DNA of 64,000 nucleotides from Chrysoporthe austroafricana (taxonomy: Eukaryota; Ascomycota; Sordariomycetes; Diaporthales; Cryphonectriaceae), in assembly GCA_001051155.2 (NCBI GenBank), contig JYIP02000003.1:806001-870000 (forward strand). The letters run 5' to 3'. The notes below the pieces were generated by a model, which was given only the letters and a program-made list of their open reading frames with translations, was not told where the DNA came from and did not search any database. A program made the position numbers and the translations under genes. Shown here in pieces: positions 31,334 to 43,058 of this stretch. Within the stretch, counting starts at the first letter, position 1; each line of letters opens with the position of its first letter.

Positions 31334-34300
31334 ACAATTCAACACCAAAGTCCGCCCTACGAGGCAGACAAATAGTCACAAGGCGTAACATAAGCCTTGT
31401 CGACGCTCATCATTTCATCGGGTCTTTTTTCATGGCCTTGACGACTTCAACATCGGCGTTCAGGTTCAAGCCACGGTACTAGCGAATATTTGTCTTTTGT
31501 TTTTTGTCAACCAAAAAAGAGGCATTCTTGGGGCAGAAAGGGAGATCCGGCGTCACATTCAACATATACCCATTAAGCATGGTTGGGAAAAGGGGGTGTG
31601 TGGTTCGGAATCATAAGATAGGTTACCCTCAACGGGACTATCGTGGGCATCATCTTGGGATGCTATCGAGTTAAGCAAACAAAATACTCGTCGGCGTTGG
31701 GAAATATGATGATTTGATCGTAATGAGATGCGCTGGTCACCTCGCTCGCTCGCAGGCAGTGATGGATCATGCCTATGTACATCTATCTAGCAGAGACTGA
31801 GAATGAGAGGCGACAGCGCATGAAGAAAAATAGTGTCACTGTGCCCTAGGGTTTTGAGTAAGTCAATCTGCTGACCGCGCTTGAACAGCGTCGACAGCCC
31901 CGTGAGATCCCGCTAGAATCGATCCATCTCATCTCAAGTTTGGGAGACTAGCACACAGGCCCGGCATAAAGTTCCAGGTTTCAGCCAAACGAAACCATTG
32001 ACTCGCCGCGCAAGAAACAATCCGGAGCATGCCACGGGATGCCTGCGAGAACTTGTTTGGACGATTGTCGGCATGGGTCATGGGACTTGGGACTTCGGCC
32101 TATTTTTTCAACTGCGGCCATTGCCTCCGGCTCCGCCCAGCAGTCAATAATACTACGGGCTTCGCAATGCACACCAACCAGCCCTCTCGGAAAGTGGCGG
32201 CCTGGTCGGGACGGCACAGATCACTGCGTCTACCCATCATAGTCTGTCTGCCCGTTCGGCCGATACCCTGTCCCGCGCCTACGTGCTTACGGCCTTTATT
32301 AATGCGGTGAGCATCACTGACCGGGCTGGGTCCGGACTATAGATTCCAAAAACGTCCTCAGGGGCAATACGTAAGTGCCGCTGGGGTATCACCGCGGCGA
32401 GATTGCGTTCGGGATTTTCACGGACCATTATCTCACAGCTGAAGACGCAGGCTCCGAATACCGTGCTGGAGTTGCAATCAATTCCTGCGGTGGCGCACTG
32501 GGACCAAGGCTGGGGTGACCATCGGAATGAGCACGCCGGTCCTCAGGCAGCATCCTAGGAAGAGCACAGCCGGGATGAGCACACAGCCAGAGAGAAATAG
32601 TCCGAGTTCTCACTGGCCCGAAGGCAATACGCAGCATGACGGGCCCATCCAAACCAGGGCGGTCTCGTGAAAGCAGCGGTGGTGGCAGCCGGACCTTGGA
32701 TGGCTGCTGGTTGAAACCGCCATCGAACTGGCCGGCGCTGCAGGAGGAGGGCTCGTGCCCCAGGCGTGGCTTCTGGACAGGAGCGGGTGAACAGGGTGCC
32801 GGCATTCTGTACGTCCGTAGGCTACTGGAGGGAGCACGTGGGTGCAGTGTACTAAAGTTTGGTAATGAGCGCCTCGTCTGGACCGGCGTCGCCCTCGCTG
32901 GTTCCACGTGTATTGGCCTCTGTGGTGGCTGTACGGACGTAGAGCGTGAGGCCTCATCTCATTGGGCGTCGACTATATCGGAGATGGGCCAAGGCTGAGG
33001 CCGAGCTTCTTTTCATAAGACCTGTCTTGGCGCCCAACGGGCGGTCAGAAGTGAGACCTGCATGGAAGCGCGGCCTGAGCGCGTCAGAAGGACGGGCGCT
33101 GTGGTGAGTATTTGACTCGTGCGAGAGGACTTGTGCATCTGACGTAGCACGGGAGGTCTACGAGCCCATGGATACTAAGTAGGAGCCAACATCGCCAGGA
33201 AGGGGACAGGAGAGCCAATGTAAGGCCCCTCCCCCTCGGGGAATTTCAGCGAGAGCGTGGCGATGGTATGCAGAGGGGGGAGCGTTCGAGAGCGTTCGAG
33301 AGTCCTCGCGTCGGGAGCTCGGGACCGGCACCCAGCAGGTATTCGCATCATGAGCGAGAAGCGCGTCACCGGCCCAAGGGCGTGGTCCCTCCCAAGGGTG
33401 CGTAAAGCGAGATGAGGGTTCCTTTTAGACCTTTTCTAGCATCGTCTTACCGTTCGGACAATATTTCTCAAACAGCGCTTGAGCAGGCTGCTGTCATCAT
33501 CTCCGAGGGGGGGAGGACGGCCCAGCTGCCTGGCAAAATGCTGCCGTCGAAGGGGAGGGATCCCATCACCACCTCGGCGGTGCTGTGGACCCTACCAATC
33601 TCGCAACCATGGCATAACACCCGGCGCTGCGCGGCGGGAGGCTGTGCATGTGCAGGCTGGCGGTTTCTACCCAGGGAATAAGGGAAAATAAGGGGAGGGG
33701 CGGGCGTAGGAAAGGGGAGGGGCGTGGGCGGCGAGAATGCACGACGGGGGTGGTTCATCTCGACGTCCACCAATGGCAGGGGACGGGCCCTGGGTCGTGA
33801 AACAGCACACCTCCTTTTCAACCCTGCTAGCCTGGACGCGCTCGGGGGTCCTGGAAATCTCGACAACTCTTCAGCCTGCGCTGGCGAGCGCGTCCTGCGC
33901 GAGGAGGAGGACGCCGGTCTCGTTCTGGTGCGGCTGCGGCTGCGGCAGCCGCCCTCCAGCCGGGACGGGCAGCCTGGCAGCGCCGCGGCGGCGGCAGAGG
34001 CCTCACGATGTCATGGTGCAGCAGGGCGTGCAGATCAGGACTGGCCCGGATCTCGGTGTGTGTGCAGGGCCAAGCTTTTCTCTCTGCTTCTGTCAATCTC
34101 CCGATTCGGGTGGGCCCCCCTACAGGCGATCGGCGCTGGCGAGGACAAAGTTATTCCGTCACAGGCCAGACGGCAGACCGTGGGATCGAGGGCCTACTTT
34201 GTCGATCGAGCTTCTAGACCACCGAATCAGCCATGATCGCAGATCGCGAATCTCCATGGGGCACCCGCGGGGCGGAGAGTATTTCGAAGGTTAAAGTCGC

Positions 34301-34777
34301 TGATCAGCAAGCAGCCTACATTGGCGACAGCGCTATGTTACCAGTTCACATCTCAGCAAAACCCGGGGCGCCGCGACTGATCACATCCGAGCCATGGCGC
34401 TCGAGCAGCGCCGGCGGCGCCACGAGAACCTGAGCCAAGCTCGACAGCCGGACCCCTCCCGCTGTCATCCACTCGCTGGTGCGGCCGTTTTCCAGCCTCC
34501 TGGACGACAGGCACCAGGCTTGCCGGACAGCCTCGGGGCTAGTACCTGCAGAAAGCCTGGAAATAGGAGGGCGACCCACTCATCTCGCTCCCGCGCAAGC
34601 GCCAATCTCGCTCTGCCGGCTTAAGCTCGAGCTGGGGAGGGGACGTGCGCGGCAGCAGGGCAGTCGATTTGCCAAAAGGACATGCAGGCAGGCTGGCAGG
34701 CTGGCAGGAGGCCATCGCAAGCGCCCTCAGCACGATGCCGGCACGCAGGTAGCCGCCCAACGGAGCGCACAGCAGAT

Positions 34778-34780
<3 letters not shown>

Positions 34781-34809
<29 letters not shown>
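34781..34809. repeat. (CA)n microsatellite
   Basis: This is an uninterrupted CA dinucleotide run of about 29 bases in intergenic DNA. Confidence 0.95.
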
Positions 34810-36069
34810 CAGTGCTCAGACCCAGCCGCCTGGCAGCAGAGATCTGCAAGGCACATACATGGGCGCGCGCTAGGGTGCGGGAGCGTGTGATGCGCTGATG
34901 GGATTTCGGACGGATCTGGCCTTAATGATTTGCTGTGCGCGTGGGCCAAACTTTGTTCGGACGTCGCCTGGTTCGCTCGCGCCAACGTTGACCGGCTGCA
35001 AAAGATGGCTGGCTGGCCACGGTTGAGCCACGGATGAGCCCGCTCCCGTTTTTGGGTCCTGTAGCGTCTTCCAGCTCGTCCGAAATACTTGCCGCTAATG
35101 TCGCTGACAACTCCTTCGCGCGCAGAGGGCTCCCGGCTCCCCGTCGGCCTGACGCTCTGTAGCGCGAGCGCTTCAGGCATCTCGACGGCGAGACACAGCG
35201 AGCACAGAATTCTTGGACGATGAAGCAGCTACGACGCCGCGTGCCGGCACCTCATCCGAGCAGAATACTTACGCAGCGCCCTTCCCACTACAGAGATTTC
35301 TCCCCCTCCCCCCATCGGGGTCATCACGCAGATTGGCAGTTGACGAGGGCAGGGGACGGAGACATTACAGACACGCCTCTGGTCGGTTTACCATCTCACG
35401 GCCCCCCTCGGGGATGGGGCCCCTAGGCCCCCAATCCTTGCCCTGCCCTGCCGGATCCTGGCAGCTCTCTCAAGTCCAGGCAGAGGTCGAGGGCGGTGGT
35501 TGGATCGATGCCACCATCTCCAGCGCCCGTACCTGCATCTGCCCCTGAATCTGCTCAAGGGGCCCCCCTGGTCCTCCTATGCGCGGCTACCCATGTTTCC
35601 TTTTTCTGTTTGTTTCCTTTCCTGACTACAGCAGCAGCGGTGCACTGGTCTGTAGGGGGGGAGGATGCTCGCCGACTGGGCCAGCACCGCGCAATCCTGC
35701 CCACCCCCGGTCCAGGCGGTGGATCCTGCGCTTGATTAAGGGCCACTCACCTGTACGGCGCCCGGGCGAGGCGGCAAGCCCCCAAGCAGGCGGTGCAGGA
35801 GGACTCTCTCTGGGCTCTCTGGGTCCTGGATCATGCCCTCCCCTCCCCTCCCCTCCCCCCAATGGCAGGGCGAGGCAGGGCGCGGTGGCTTGCCCGTCCA
35901 GGCCGGCGACGGGCATCATGGGCCACTCACGGGTGGGCGACCTCCCCATCGAATTTACAGGGTGACATCAAATGAGACCATCGCCCGGGTGGTGGGTGGT
36001 CTAGGTCCCACACGACGTCCTGCGCGCGCCTACCTCTAAAAGGGCTGACGGCCTTCCTCGAGCACTTTG

Positions 36070-36075
36070 TATAAT
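36070..36075 (+). promoter_or_regulatory. Candidate TATA element of the Ser/Thr-rich protein gene
   Basis: tataat lies 312 bases before the ATG at 36387 and is followed at once by a CT-rich stretch (tcccttcctctctcctcac). That is the usual order in strongly expressed fungal promoters with long leaders. Confidence 0.35.
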
Positions 36076-36386
36076 TCCCTTCCTCTCTCCTCACACAAGC
36101 CGGAGCCTGACCACTCGATCAACCTCCTCGTCATTCTTTTGAACAGCGTCTCTTTCGGCAAGCCATCCCAGCTTCGCTGCCCTCACTCACTTTTCCAACT
36201 GCCTGACTTTCTTTAACGAACGAGTGTGCAACTGTGTCTGCCCTCCTTCGCGGAATTGACTTCCATTCACTGTCGCTGCTCAGCATACCCACCACGATCT
36301 CTCCTCGAACGAACAACTCCCGACGAGTTAGCCCCCGGAAGAAGAAAACAAGTTTATTGTTGTTGGATCCTGAATAGAAAGACAAG

Positions 36387-37943
36387 ATGAAGTCTGCCGT
36401 CCTCGCATCTCTGGCCCTCGCCACCCTGGCCTCGGCCTCGGCCAACCACCCCCGCCACCCTCACTTCAACTACCGCAGGCAGAATGAGACCACCTCCGCC
36501 GCTGCCGAGGAGGTCACCACCCTGACCGTCATGACCACCTCGGTCCACACCGTCCTCAGCTGCGCTGCCTCCATCACCAACTGCCCGGCCGACTCCTCGT
36601 CCCTGAGTGCCCTCGCCGCCACCTCTCCCGAGGCCGTCGAGACCGTCACCGCCACCGACGTTGTCGAGCTGACCACCACCATCTGCCCCGTGACCGCTGC
36701 CGAGGCCATCTCCTCCAGCGTCATCTCCGCGGCTGCCACTGGCGGTATCACCGGCGTCACCCTCGCGGCCTCCACCACCGCCGCCTCGCCTGCCTCCGCT
36801 GCCACCAGCGGTGCCAGCGCCGCCGAGACCAGCGGCTCCAGCCCCGTCGGCGAGGGCAGCCCCTCCGGCAGCGCTGCTAAGCCCTCCGGGACTGGTGCCT
36901 CCCCCGCCGGTGGCTCGGGCAGCTCTCCCTCTGGTGCCGGCGCGGCCAGCGCCGTCATCCCCTCCGCCTCGGCTCCTTACCCTACCGCCGGCCCTGGCAC
37001 CAACTCCACCATCTCCTCTGCCGCCGCTGTGGGCGCCGCCTCGTCGACTGCCAGCGATGACACCTGCTCGGAGGAGACCAGCACCATCGTCAGCACCATC
37101 CTGAGCACCATGACCTCCGCCGTCCCCGTGACCGTCACCGTCACCGAGGCCGGCTCTGGCTCCGGCGGCTCTGGCAACAACGTCCAGGTCATCACCTCCA
37201 CCTCCATGGCGACCTACGTGTCTTCCATCCCCGTGACCTCCACCATCGTTGTCACTGCCAGCGAGGCCACCTCCACCGAGGGCTCCTCCGCCACCGGCTC
37301 TGACTCCAGCTCCGGCTCCGACTCTGGCTCCTCCTCCGAGGACACCACCACGGAGGGCACCTCGACCACCACCTTCTACTCCACCGGCACCGTCACCGCC
37401 ACCCTGACCTCCGTTGCCGCCGAGGCCGCCTCCACCTCTGGCAACTCTGCCGTCGGCACCAGCGACACTGGCTCTGACTCTGGCTCCTCCTCGGGCTCCT
37501 CCTCGGGCTCCTCCGCCGAGTCTGGCACCTGCGACTGCGCCGCCGCCTCCACCGTCACCGTCACCGAGGCTGCCTCCACCGTCTACGTGACCCTGACCGC
37601 CGCCTCCGCGGGCGAGACCACCGGCGTTGCCGTTGCCGCCGCCTCTGCCGCCGCCACCACCACCGACTCCGCCGCTGCCGCCGCCGCCACTGGCGATGAC
37701 GACACCTGCGACGACGATGGTGAGAGCTCGGACTCTTCTTCCACTGACACCGGTGATGATGACTCCTGCCCCGATGAGACCGTCACTGCTAGTGAGTAGC
37801 ACCTTAAATGCATATCAAGCACTGCAGACCTCGATGCTAACCAGCCCTCTACAGCCGTCGTCCCCGCCTCCACTGCTGGCCTCAACTCCAGCCGTCCCTA
37901 CCCCACCGGCGCTGCCGTCCGCCGCTACGCTCAGCTCCACTAA
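36387..37943 (+). CDS. Secreted Ser/Thr/Ala-rich cell-wall-type protein
   Basis: The exons are 36387-37791 and 37855-37943 (497 aa). A signal peptide (MKSAVLASLALATLASASA) is followed by a short pro-region ending in a dibasic site (Y29-R30-R31), a likely Kex2 cut. The mature chain is dominated by Ser, Thr and Ala, so heavily O-glycosylated. Paired Cys motifs are spaced along it (CAASITNC, TCSEE, TCDCAAA, TCDDD, SCPDE), and TVTVTEA recurs. Gly/Ser linkers (GSDSSSGSDSGSS) separate the blocks. No C-terminal GPI signal is present: it ends RRYAQLH after the small last exon. It is therefore soluble or non-covalently wall-bound. I do not recognise a named family. The long antisense frame over the gene is a codon-bias artefact. 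Confidence 0.8.
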
Positions 37944-40401
37944 GTGGTCTCTGAGACGCGGGTGGAGAGGGAGTAGAGAGGAAGTGTGGATGTAAATACC
38001 CGGGGCCTTGGTACGATGACCATGACAGTGACATTTTTCGGATCTTTGTATCTCGAACCTTTTCCTTTGTTCACAAACCACCTCTGGAAAAAAGGGCGAG
38101 ATACGGGGGTTGGAAAACTCTTTCACCTAAGGGAGCATTTTGGAAACCTTTCTTGCACATAGTCAGTAGTTAAAGTAGACCTTATTCGTGGTGCGGCTTC
38201 AAGGCAGTCAAGTATTTTTCTTGTCCCTTTCGATCCGGCCGAGACGGCCCCCTGTGGCCTTGGAGTGTTCTTATTATACAGACAGATATCGAAAAGATGC
38301 TTCGTCTGTGGTTTTATTTTGATATCCGACTTGTCTTGCTCCTTGCGTGGTGACGAGAGGGGGTCTATCCGCAGTCGAGGGATGAGGTCTTGGGTAAGCC
38401 TGCCAGCGAGTTAGTGCTGCCCCTGACACGCCGCCACCAGCCATGGACAACCTTTGGCCCGCTGCCATCCGTATCCCGTAGCGACCGGACCCGAAAGTCA
38501 ACCGCATCCACCTGGCGCCGCAATGTCGCCCTTGCACGGGGCCCTGTCCTGATCCTTCTTCCTTCCAGCGGGGAGGAAGCTGGGCTCAATCTCGTGTTCG
38601 TCTCCCCTGTCCTCCATCCAAGCCCTCATTCAGGCCCCAAACCTTCTTCGCATCCTGGTTTGGTTTTTCTTGAGTCGGTGCCGGGGCTCGTTGGCTGTAT
38701 GTTGGGTGCTCATCGAGGGCGTGTCCATCGACCGCTTTCGGAAAGCCCCTGTGGTCTTCTTCATAGAGGCAACCGAACCCTCCCCCTAGTTCTGACCTGC
38801 AGTACCCAAGTGTATTGCTGAGGCACGAAGCTTTTGAGGTGTTGCTATACCGCTGGCTAATTTCCTGCAAATGGTCCCATCAGCGTTCCCTGAGGGCTTT
38901 GTCCTCCCCCTGAGGTCTTATGTATTCCATCTTGCACAACTAAGGAATAGACTATTGGACACGCTCTAAATATGAACCAAACTGGTAGCAGGGAGGTTAC
39001 AAAACATTTCCCCTGAGTCGTGATGATCGGGCATCGAGTCATGAATATATTCTCGGCTGAGGGGGGCATAGACGCTCCCTCTAGCATACCTAGATAGCCA
39101 AAGGACACCGGAAACGAGCTGAGAGCTGATGAGAGTCAGTCGATCTCGACCAGTCTCCGGACTCCAGCTGGGCTTTCCAATTGGGCCCTGCACCAAAGTC
39201 TCCCAAGTCTCAAAGGGTCCAGCTTTCCAAGGATACTCTGGTGCCCCAGAGGACCAGTTTCACTCACAAAGCACCCATCGCCATCCTCACCGGCGTCGAG
39301 ATATCCCACGATCGTCGCTGGAGGCGAGCTACGAGATGACATCAAAACTCCAGGAGCCCGGCCAGCGGCTTAGTTCGATGATTTTATCTCCCCTGCTGAC
39401 GTTCTCGCGCAGATGCTGCACCAGGGCCCTTGGAGTGTAGCCGGTCAGACCCTCCTGCTTCAACCCGGCAGCCTCGTAAGAAGCCGGGTTATACCTGGCT
39501 CTTAACTGCACCCGTCCGAATCCGCGGATGGCGGTGAGGGTACGAGGACTTCACAACCGTGGGCTGGTAGGAGGGAGCCCATATGGATGTGGCAGACGTC
39601 GCTCTCGGAGGGCCCGTTTCAAGCATACCCTTTAGGAGGACGTCCCTCGCCCCGTAGATCCCAGGAACAGCGGCCGTCAGGGCGAAGGGGGTGCGGCTCG
39701 GAACCCGTCTCGCCACGGAGCCGGGAGTCTCTTATGGAGTTTACGGCTAAGAAAAGGTCGCGGTGGTGCTCTCCTCGCCATGTCCTGCTCTGTAGCGATG
39801 GGTTCGCGACGGATAACAGGAAAGGTGCAGGGATGTATCTGAGTTGATAGGACCTGACGGTGAGGAAGACTCGAGGAGTAGGGAACAAGAACAAGAAGAC
39901 ACCAGCGTAGTCCTTGAGTTGAAGCTTGGAGCCGTCCGTTAGGTTGGATCAGATATTCACCGTCTCCTAGTATCATATCGATCTGAGCACGAGACAAAAC
40001 AGACGCGTTTCTTAAATATCCCTTTCTATTTCTGCCTGCTTTGAGACCCTCTTTCCGATACACCCGGGGGGACATTATAACTTGAGTCTGGCGGGCAAAA
40101 CGAAGGATCTCGGTGATGAGAGCCAGAAGCAACGGCGCGGGGACCAACGGGCACGGAAGACGCTGGGAGTTTACAAATTCCGGAGTGACTCTTTCACTGT
40201 AGATGACGTGTAGCTCCTCATCTGCATAAAGCTCTCTGGTAGAAACTAGGAGCAGGGAAAGGCACGAGACGCCGCACGCTGGCACACAGCGTTTGGCGGC
40301 TAGAGAATCACAGTCGAGACCCCAGACCTAAAGGCTTGGTCTCTCCCGGTACTGTCATATCGTGGCTCGTACGGAGGATTCTCCAGGTCAGGCCGCAAGG
40401 T

Positions 40402-40552
40402 CGAGAAAGGAAAGAGGATGCTGGAATCGAACCGTTCTCTCTATAGTTATACGAATAGATTAGTCTGTGCTGTCTATGCCCTGCGGCCTTAGCTTCCGCA
40501 TCCTCTCGAGACTTTGAAGTCTATGCTCTAACAGACGTCAAGTTGTTTCTCG
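40402..40552 (-). other. Structured, tRNA-like element (not a standard tRNA)
   Basis: On the minus strand an outer 7-bp helix can form (CGAGAAA 40552-40546 with TTTCTCG 40408-40402), and inside it a 9-bp helix (AGAGGATGC with GCATCCTCT, 40506-40498 and 40421-40413). The enclosed part has a perfect B-box, GGTTCGATTCC, and an A-box-like AAGCTAAGGCC about 60 bases before it. A T-stem beside the B-box does not pair, and no clean anticodon arm forms, so a functional tRNA is unlikely. It may be a decayed tRNA or a tRNA-derived (SINE-like) element. Confidence 0.35.
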
Positions 40553-40978
40553 ATTATTTGCTTGCTTGTCTATAGAGCCGAGACAAAGAATGGCAAACCT
40601 CATGTGCCTATTTCAAGGGCCTTCAACAAATCACTCTTCCCGCTATTAGTGACTAGGTGCCAAAGGAGCGTTCTTGGGGCCCTGGAGCCGTCGCGGATAG
40701 ACCAGTACAACTCCGAAAGAGGAACCAGCGCTTTCTTTCTGGCCGATGCCAGCCTGGCATAAGGACAGCCTATTGGCCTCAGAATCACTTGTGAGAGCAG
40801 CGACCGGGCATTGACCGGCTACAGGTAGGAGGGACTCAGCTGTCATTGTGTGAAGTGCTTGGATTTAAAGGGAGATCGTTCATCATATCCCAGCCTGCCG
40901 GGAGTTTCACAAGCAAAGAAATCATACCAATAACCCCGCCGACAACGGAAGAACACAGAAAATTCTAAACTACGAAAA

Positions 40979-41000
40979 GCTTATAGATGCATCTATAAGC
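40979..41000. repeat. 22-bp perfect palindrome
   Basis: The arms gcttatagatg and catctataagc are exact reverse complements with no spacer. A second hairpin (cttcgc / gcgaag arms) follows at 41002-41022. Confidence 0.9.
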
Positions 41001-41116
41001 CTTCGCTGCTGAGCGGCGAAGCTTCCACCCATGATGCCCGGAATTCCTCCTCGCCTCCAGATCCGAAGAGACGAGACCACGCAGGCGTGACGTGCGGGCG
41101 CTCCCCGAGACGGTGA

Positions 41117-42267
41117 TCACAATGGCGGCGGGGGACCAGTGGGGGAGGGAGGGCGAACTTCAGGGCGAGGGCGCGTATAGCAGGCGTCCGTGCACAGGCG
41201 GAGCACCACGACGGGGTGGACCTCGGGCATGCGCGCGAGCGTCGCCTTCACCCACGGGTGGTCCCACCGCGCGGCGCGGCCCGGGGGCGGCCTCATGAAC
41301 CCGCCGGCGGAGGGCCGCGCGGGCACCGTAACCCAGGTCTGGTCGCGGAGGTGCGCGGCGCCGGGCCGGCCGGCGAAGTAGCGGAGCCAGGTGTGCCATA
41401 GGTCCCCGTGGAAGGCCTCGCGCGTGCGCGCGACGTAGATCCCCTTCCTGGTGCCAGGCCGGGGCGTGTTGAAGAAGGCCGGGCCGCGGATGAAGTCCTC
41501 CTGCCGCCCGCACGCGCGCCAGAACTGGCGGTAGGCGTGGAGGCGCGGGGCGTCGAAGGCGCCCACGAGCACGATGCGCTCCTCGCCCAGCAGGCCCCAG
41601 AGGCCGGAGCGGACGGCGGCGGCCTCGTCGGCGACGTGGAGGACGGCCACGCCCACGCAGACGGTCCAGCGCGGGCGCTCGGCCAGCGTCGTCATGAACT
41701 CGTCCATTTTGTCGGTCGGGTTCATGTCGAGCGGGCCCCCCGTGACGGCCAGGGCGAAGTCCGCCGGCGCAGAGGCGGGCACGGGAGGGGGGCACGTCGA
41801 TGCAGTCGAGCGGCCGGCGGTCCTCGAGCGGGTGCCAGCGCACGTGCAGGGTGTCCCTGGCGCGGTCGAACCAGTAGCTGGGGATGGGCTCGGCGGCCTG
41901 GCGGTCCGTTGCGTGGAACGGCCGCGGCGCTGCTCTGTGCACGCCGCCGGTCAAGAGCGCCACGGCGCGCGCCTCGCGGCAGACCGTCGAGATGACGGGA
42001 GGGGCCGAGTTGGCCCTAGACGTGTGCAGCATTGAGCAGCGCAGGTGATTTAGGTCAACGTCTATATACATTGGCGGGCATCTGTCCGAACAGACCCATG
42101 GTATTTCGGAGTGGTTTGCCTCGATGACGCGGTGAGGGAGGCAGTGTCTCCAGACGGCGTCCCGCAGCTCCCTGGGCAGGTCCGGGAAACTTGTGGAAGG
42201 ACGACAGCGCAGCAGGAGCAGCAGCAGCAGGAGCAGCAGCAGCAGGAGCAGCAGCAGCAGCAGCCAT
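41117..42267 (-). pseudogene. 2EXR-domain (fungal F-box-like) gene interrupted by two frameshifts
   Basis: From ATG 42267 the frame reads an Ala-rich leader (poly-GCT repeat) and SSFHKFP. It must then shift, at the GG of the cccggacc string near 42186, to reach DLPRELRDAVWRHCLPHRV, the core of the fungal 2EXR domain. A second shift is needed at the C6 run near 41795 (minus-strand GTGCCCCCCTCCC), where DCIDVP passes to VPASAPADFALAVTGG and on to the stop at 41117. Both need removal of one base. The downstream part has conserved-looking Trp/Arg-rich text (RKGIYVARTREAFHGDLWHTW), so the gene decayed recently or the errors are in the assembly. The normal length would be about 380 aa. 2EXR proteins are numerous in filamentous fungi and of unknown function. 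Confidence 0.65.
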
Positions 42268-42477
42268 CTTGGAGCGGGCTGGACGTCGAGGCGAAAGACC
42301 GAGGCAGAGGCTGTGAGTCTGGTGGTTGTCAACTTTGTCGGATCCAAGGAGGGCGGGCGACAGAGCTGACCCCGCGTCGGGCTATTTGAAGGTGAACAAA
42401 GGTGACACAGATGAAGGTTGGGGGAGGAGAGGGAGACAAATCAGAAGCAAGACAAAAGCAAGGAAGAAAAAGCAACA

Positions 42478-42530
42478 ACGAGGAAAAAGAAAAAAAAGAA
42501 AAGAAAAGAAAAGAAAAGAAAGAAAAGAGG
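42478..42530. repeat. Purine (GAAAA)n tract
   Basis: Five-base gaaaa units repeat with slight slippage on the plus strand, preceded by aaaaaga and aaaaaaa runs. Confidence 0.85.
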
Positions 42531-42972
42531 GGGTGTGGTGTTTCAACCAGCCCGTCTCCATTCATGTTCACCTTTCCCGCCCATCTTCTCATCAGTCCTC
42601 CTCCCTGATGACATCTACGCTCGCTGCGCAACCTACAGGAATGCGGGCGGGCACGTCAACGTCATCCCACAGGCAGGCCATCCTCGCTCGAGGGTAGCTC
42701 GCAGCTGGCAGCTGGCAGCATCCCTCGAGCCGCCGGCGGTCGCGCGTGGTGTTGGCGTGGCGTGTTGTCGCCGCCTCTGGGAACGAACGGGACAGGCAGA
42801 GAGGCCGCCCTGTGTGGTAGTTTGTAGTAGCGATGTAGTTACAATAGCTGCTGCGACTTATGTAAGCAAGCCAGTAAAGTTATGCCCCAGCAGCGTGTGC
42901 CCCTCCTCGGGTAGGTGGGCAGCAGCTAACCCCTCAGCGCTCCTGCGCCTGGGCAGCAGCAGCAGCACGCTG

Positions 42973-43058
42973 CTGGCCCTGGCCCTGCCCTGCCCTGGCC
43001 CTGCCCTGCCCTGGCCCTGCCCTGCCCTGGCCCTGCCCTGCCCTGGCCCTGCCCTGGC
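42973..43058. repeat. GC-rich minisatellite, 16-bp unit
   Basis: The unit ctggccctgccctgcc is repeated about five times with truncated copies at both ends. Confidence 0.9.

Larger units (their letters stand above)
31334..36386. other. 5-kb ORF-poor intergenic region
   Basis: I see no supportable gene on either strand. The first 500 bases are the MET6 3' region. Further on are short direct repeats (gagcgttcgagagcgttcgag at 33283; three caggctgg-type copies near 34685), a CA microsatellite (34781), a CCCTC run near 35835-35860, and a TATA-like element before the 36387 gene. Base composition is GC-rich throughout without codon structure. Confidence 0.4.
37944..41116. other. 3.2-kb ORF-poor region with structured elements
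   Basis: No supportable gene is seen. The stretch holds a hairpin at 39462-39490 (aacccggc / gccgggtt arms), the tRNA-like element at 40402-40552 and a perfect palindrome at 40979. Part of it (about 39.8-40.9 kb) is visibly less GC-rich than the flanks. Short ORFs such as minus 40285-39677 have no recognised relatives. Confidence 0.4.

Noticed and set aside
29024..31348. 774-codon minus-strand ORF opposite MET6
   Set aside because: Same codon-bias effect over a strongly biased, highly expressed gene.
32428..33000. Overlapping ORFs on both strands in the region after MET6
   Set aside because: No start context, domains or codon pattern; typical of GC-rich intergenic DNA.
36354..37802. 482-codon Gly-rich minus-strand ORF
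   Set aside because: Shadow of the Ser/Thr/Ala-rich protein gene; Ser, Thr and Ala codons read backwards as Gly, Arg and Val.
40416..40503. Minus-strand nuclear or mitochondrial tRNA
   Set aside because: The B-box and ends pair, but the T-stem and anticodon arm do not form, so it is listed only as a tRNA-like structured element.
41160..42347. 395-codon frame starting with poly-Leu as the true 2EXR protein
   Set aside because: It begins at TTG, has no usable ATG before the 2EXR core, and reads the GCT repeat in the wrong frame. FHKFP, expected just before the core, is in the ATG frame.
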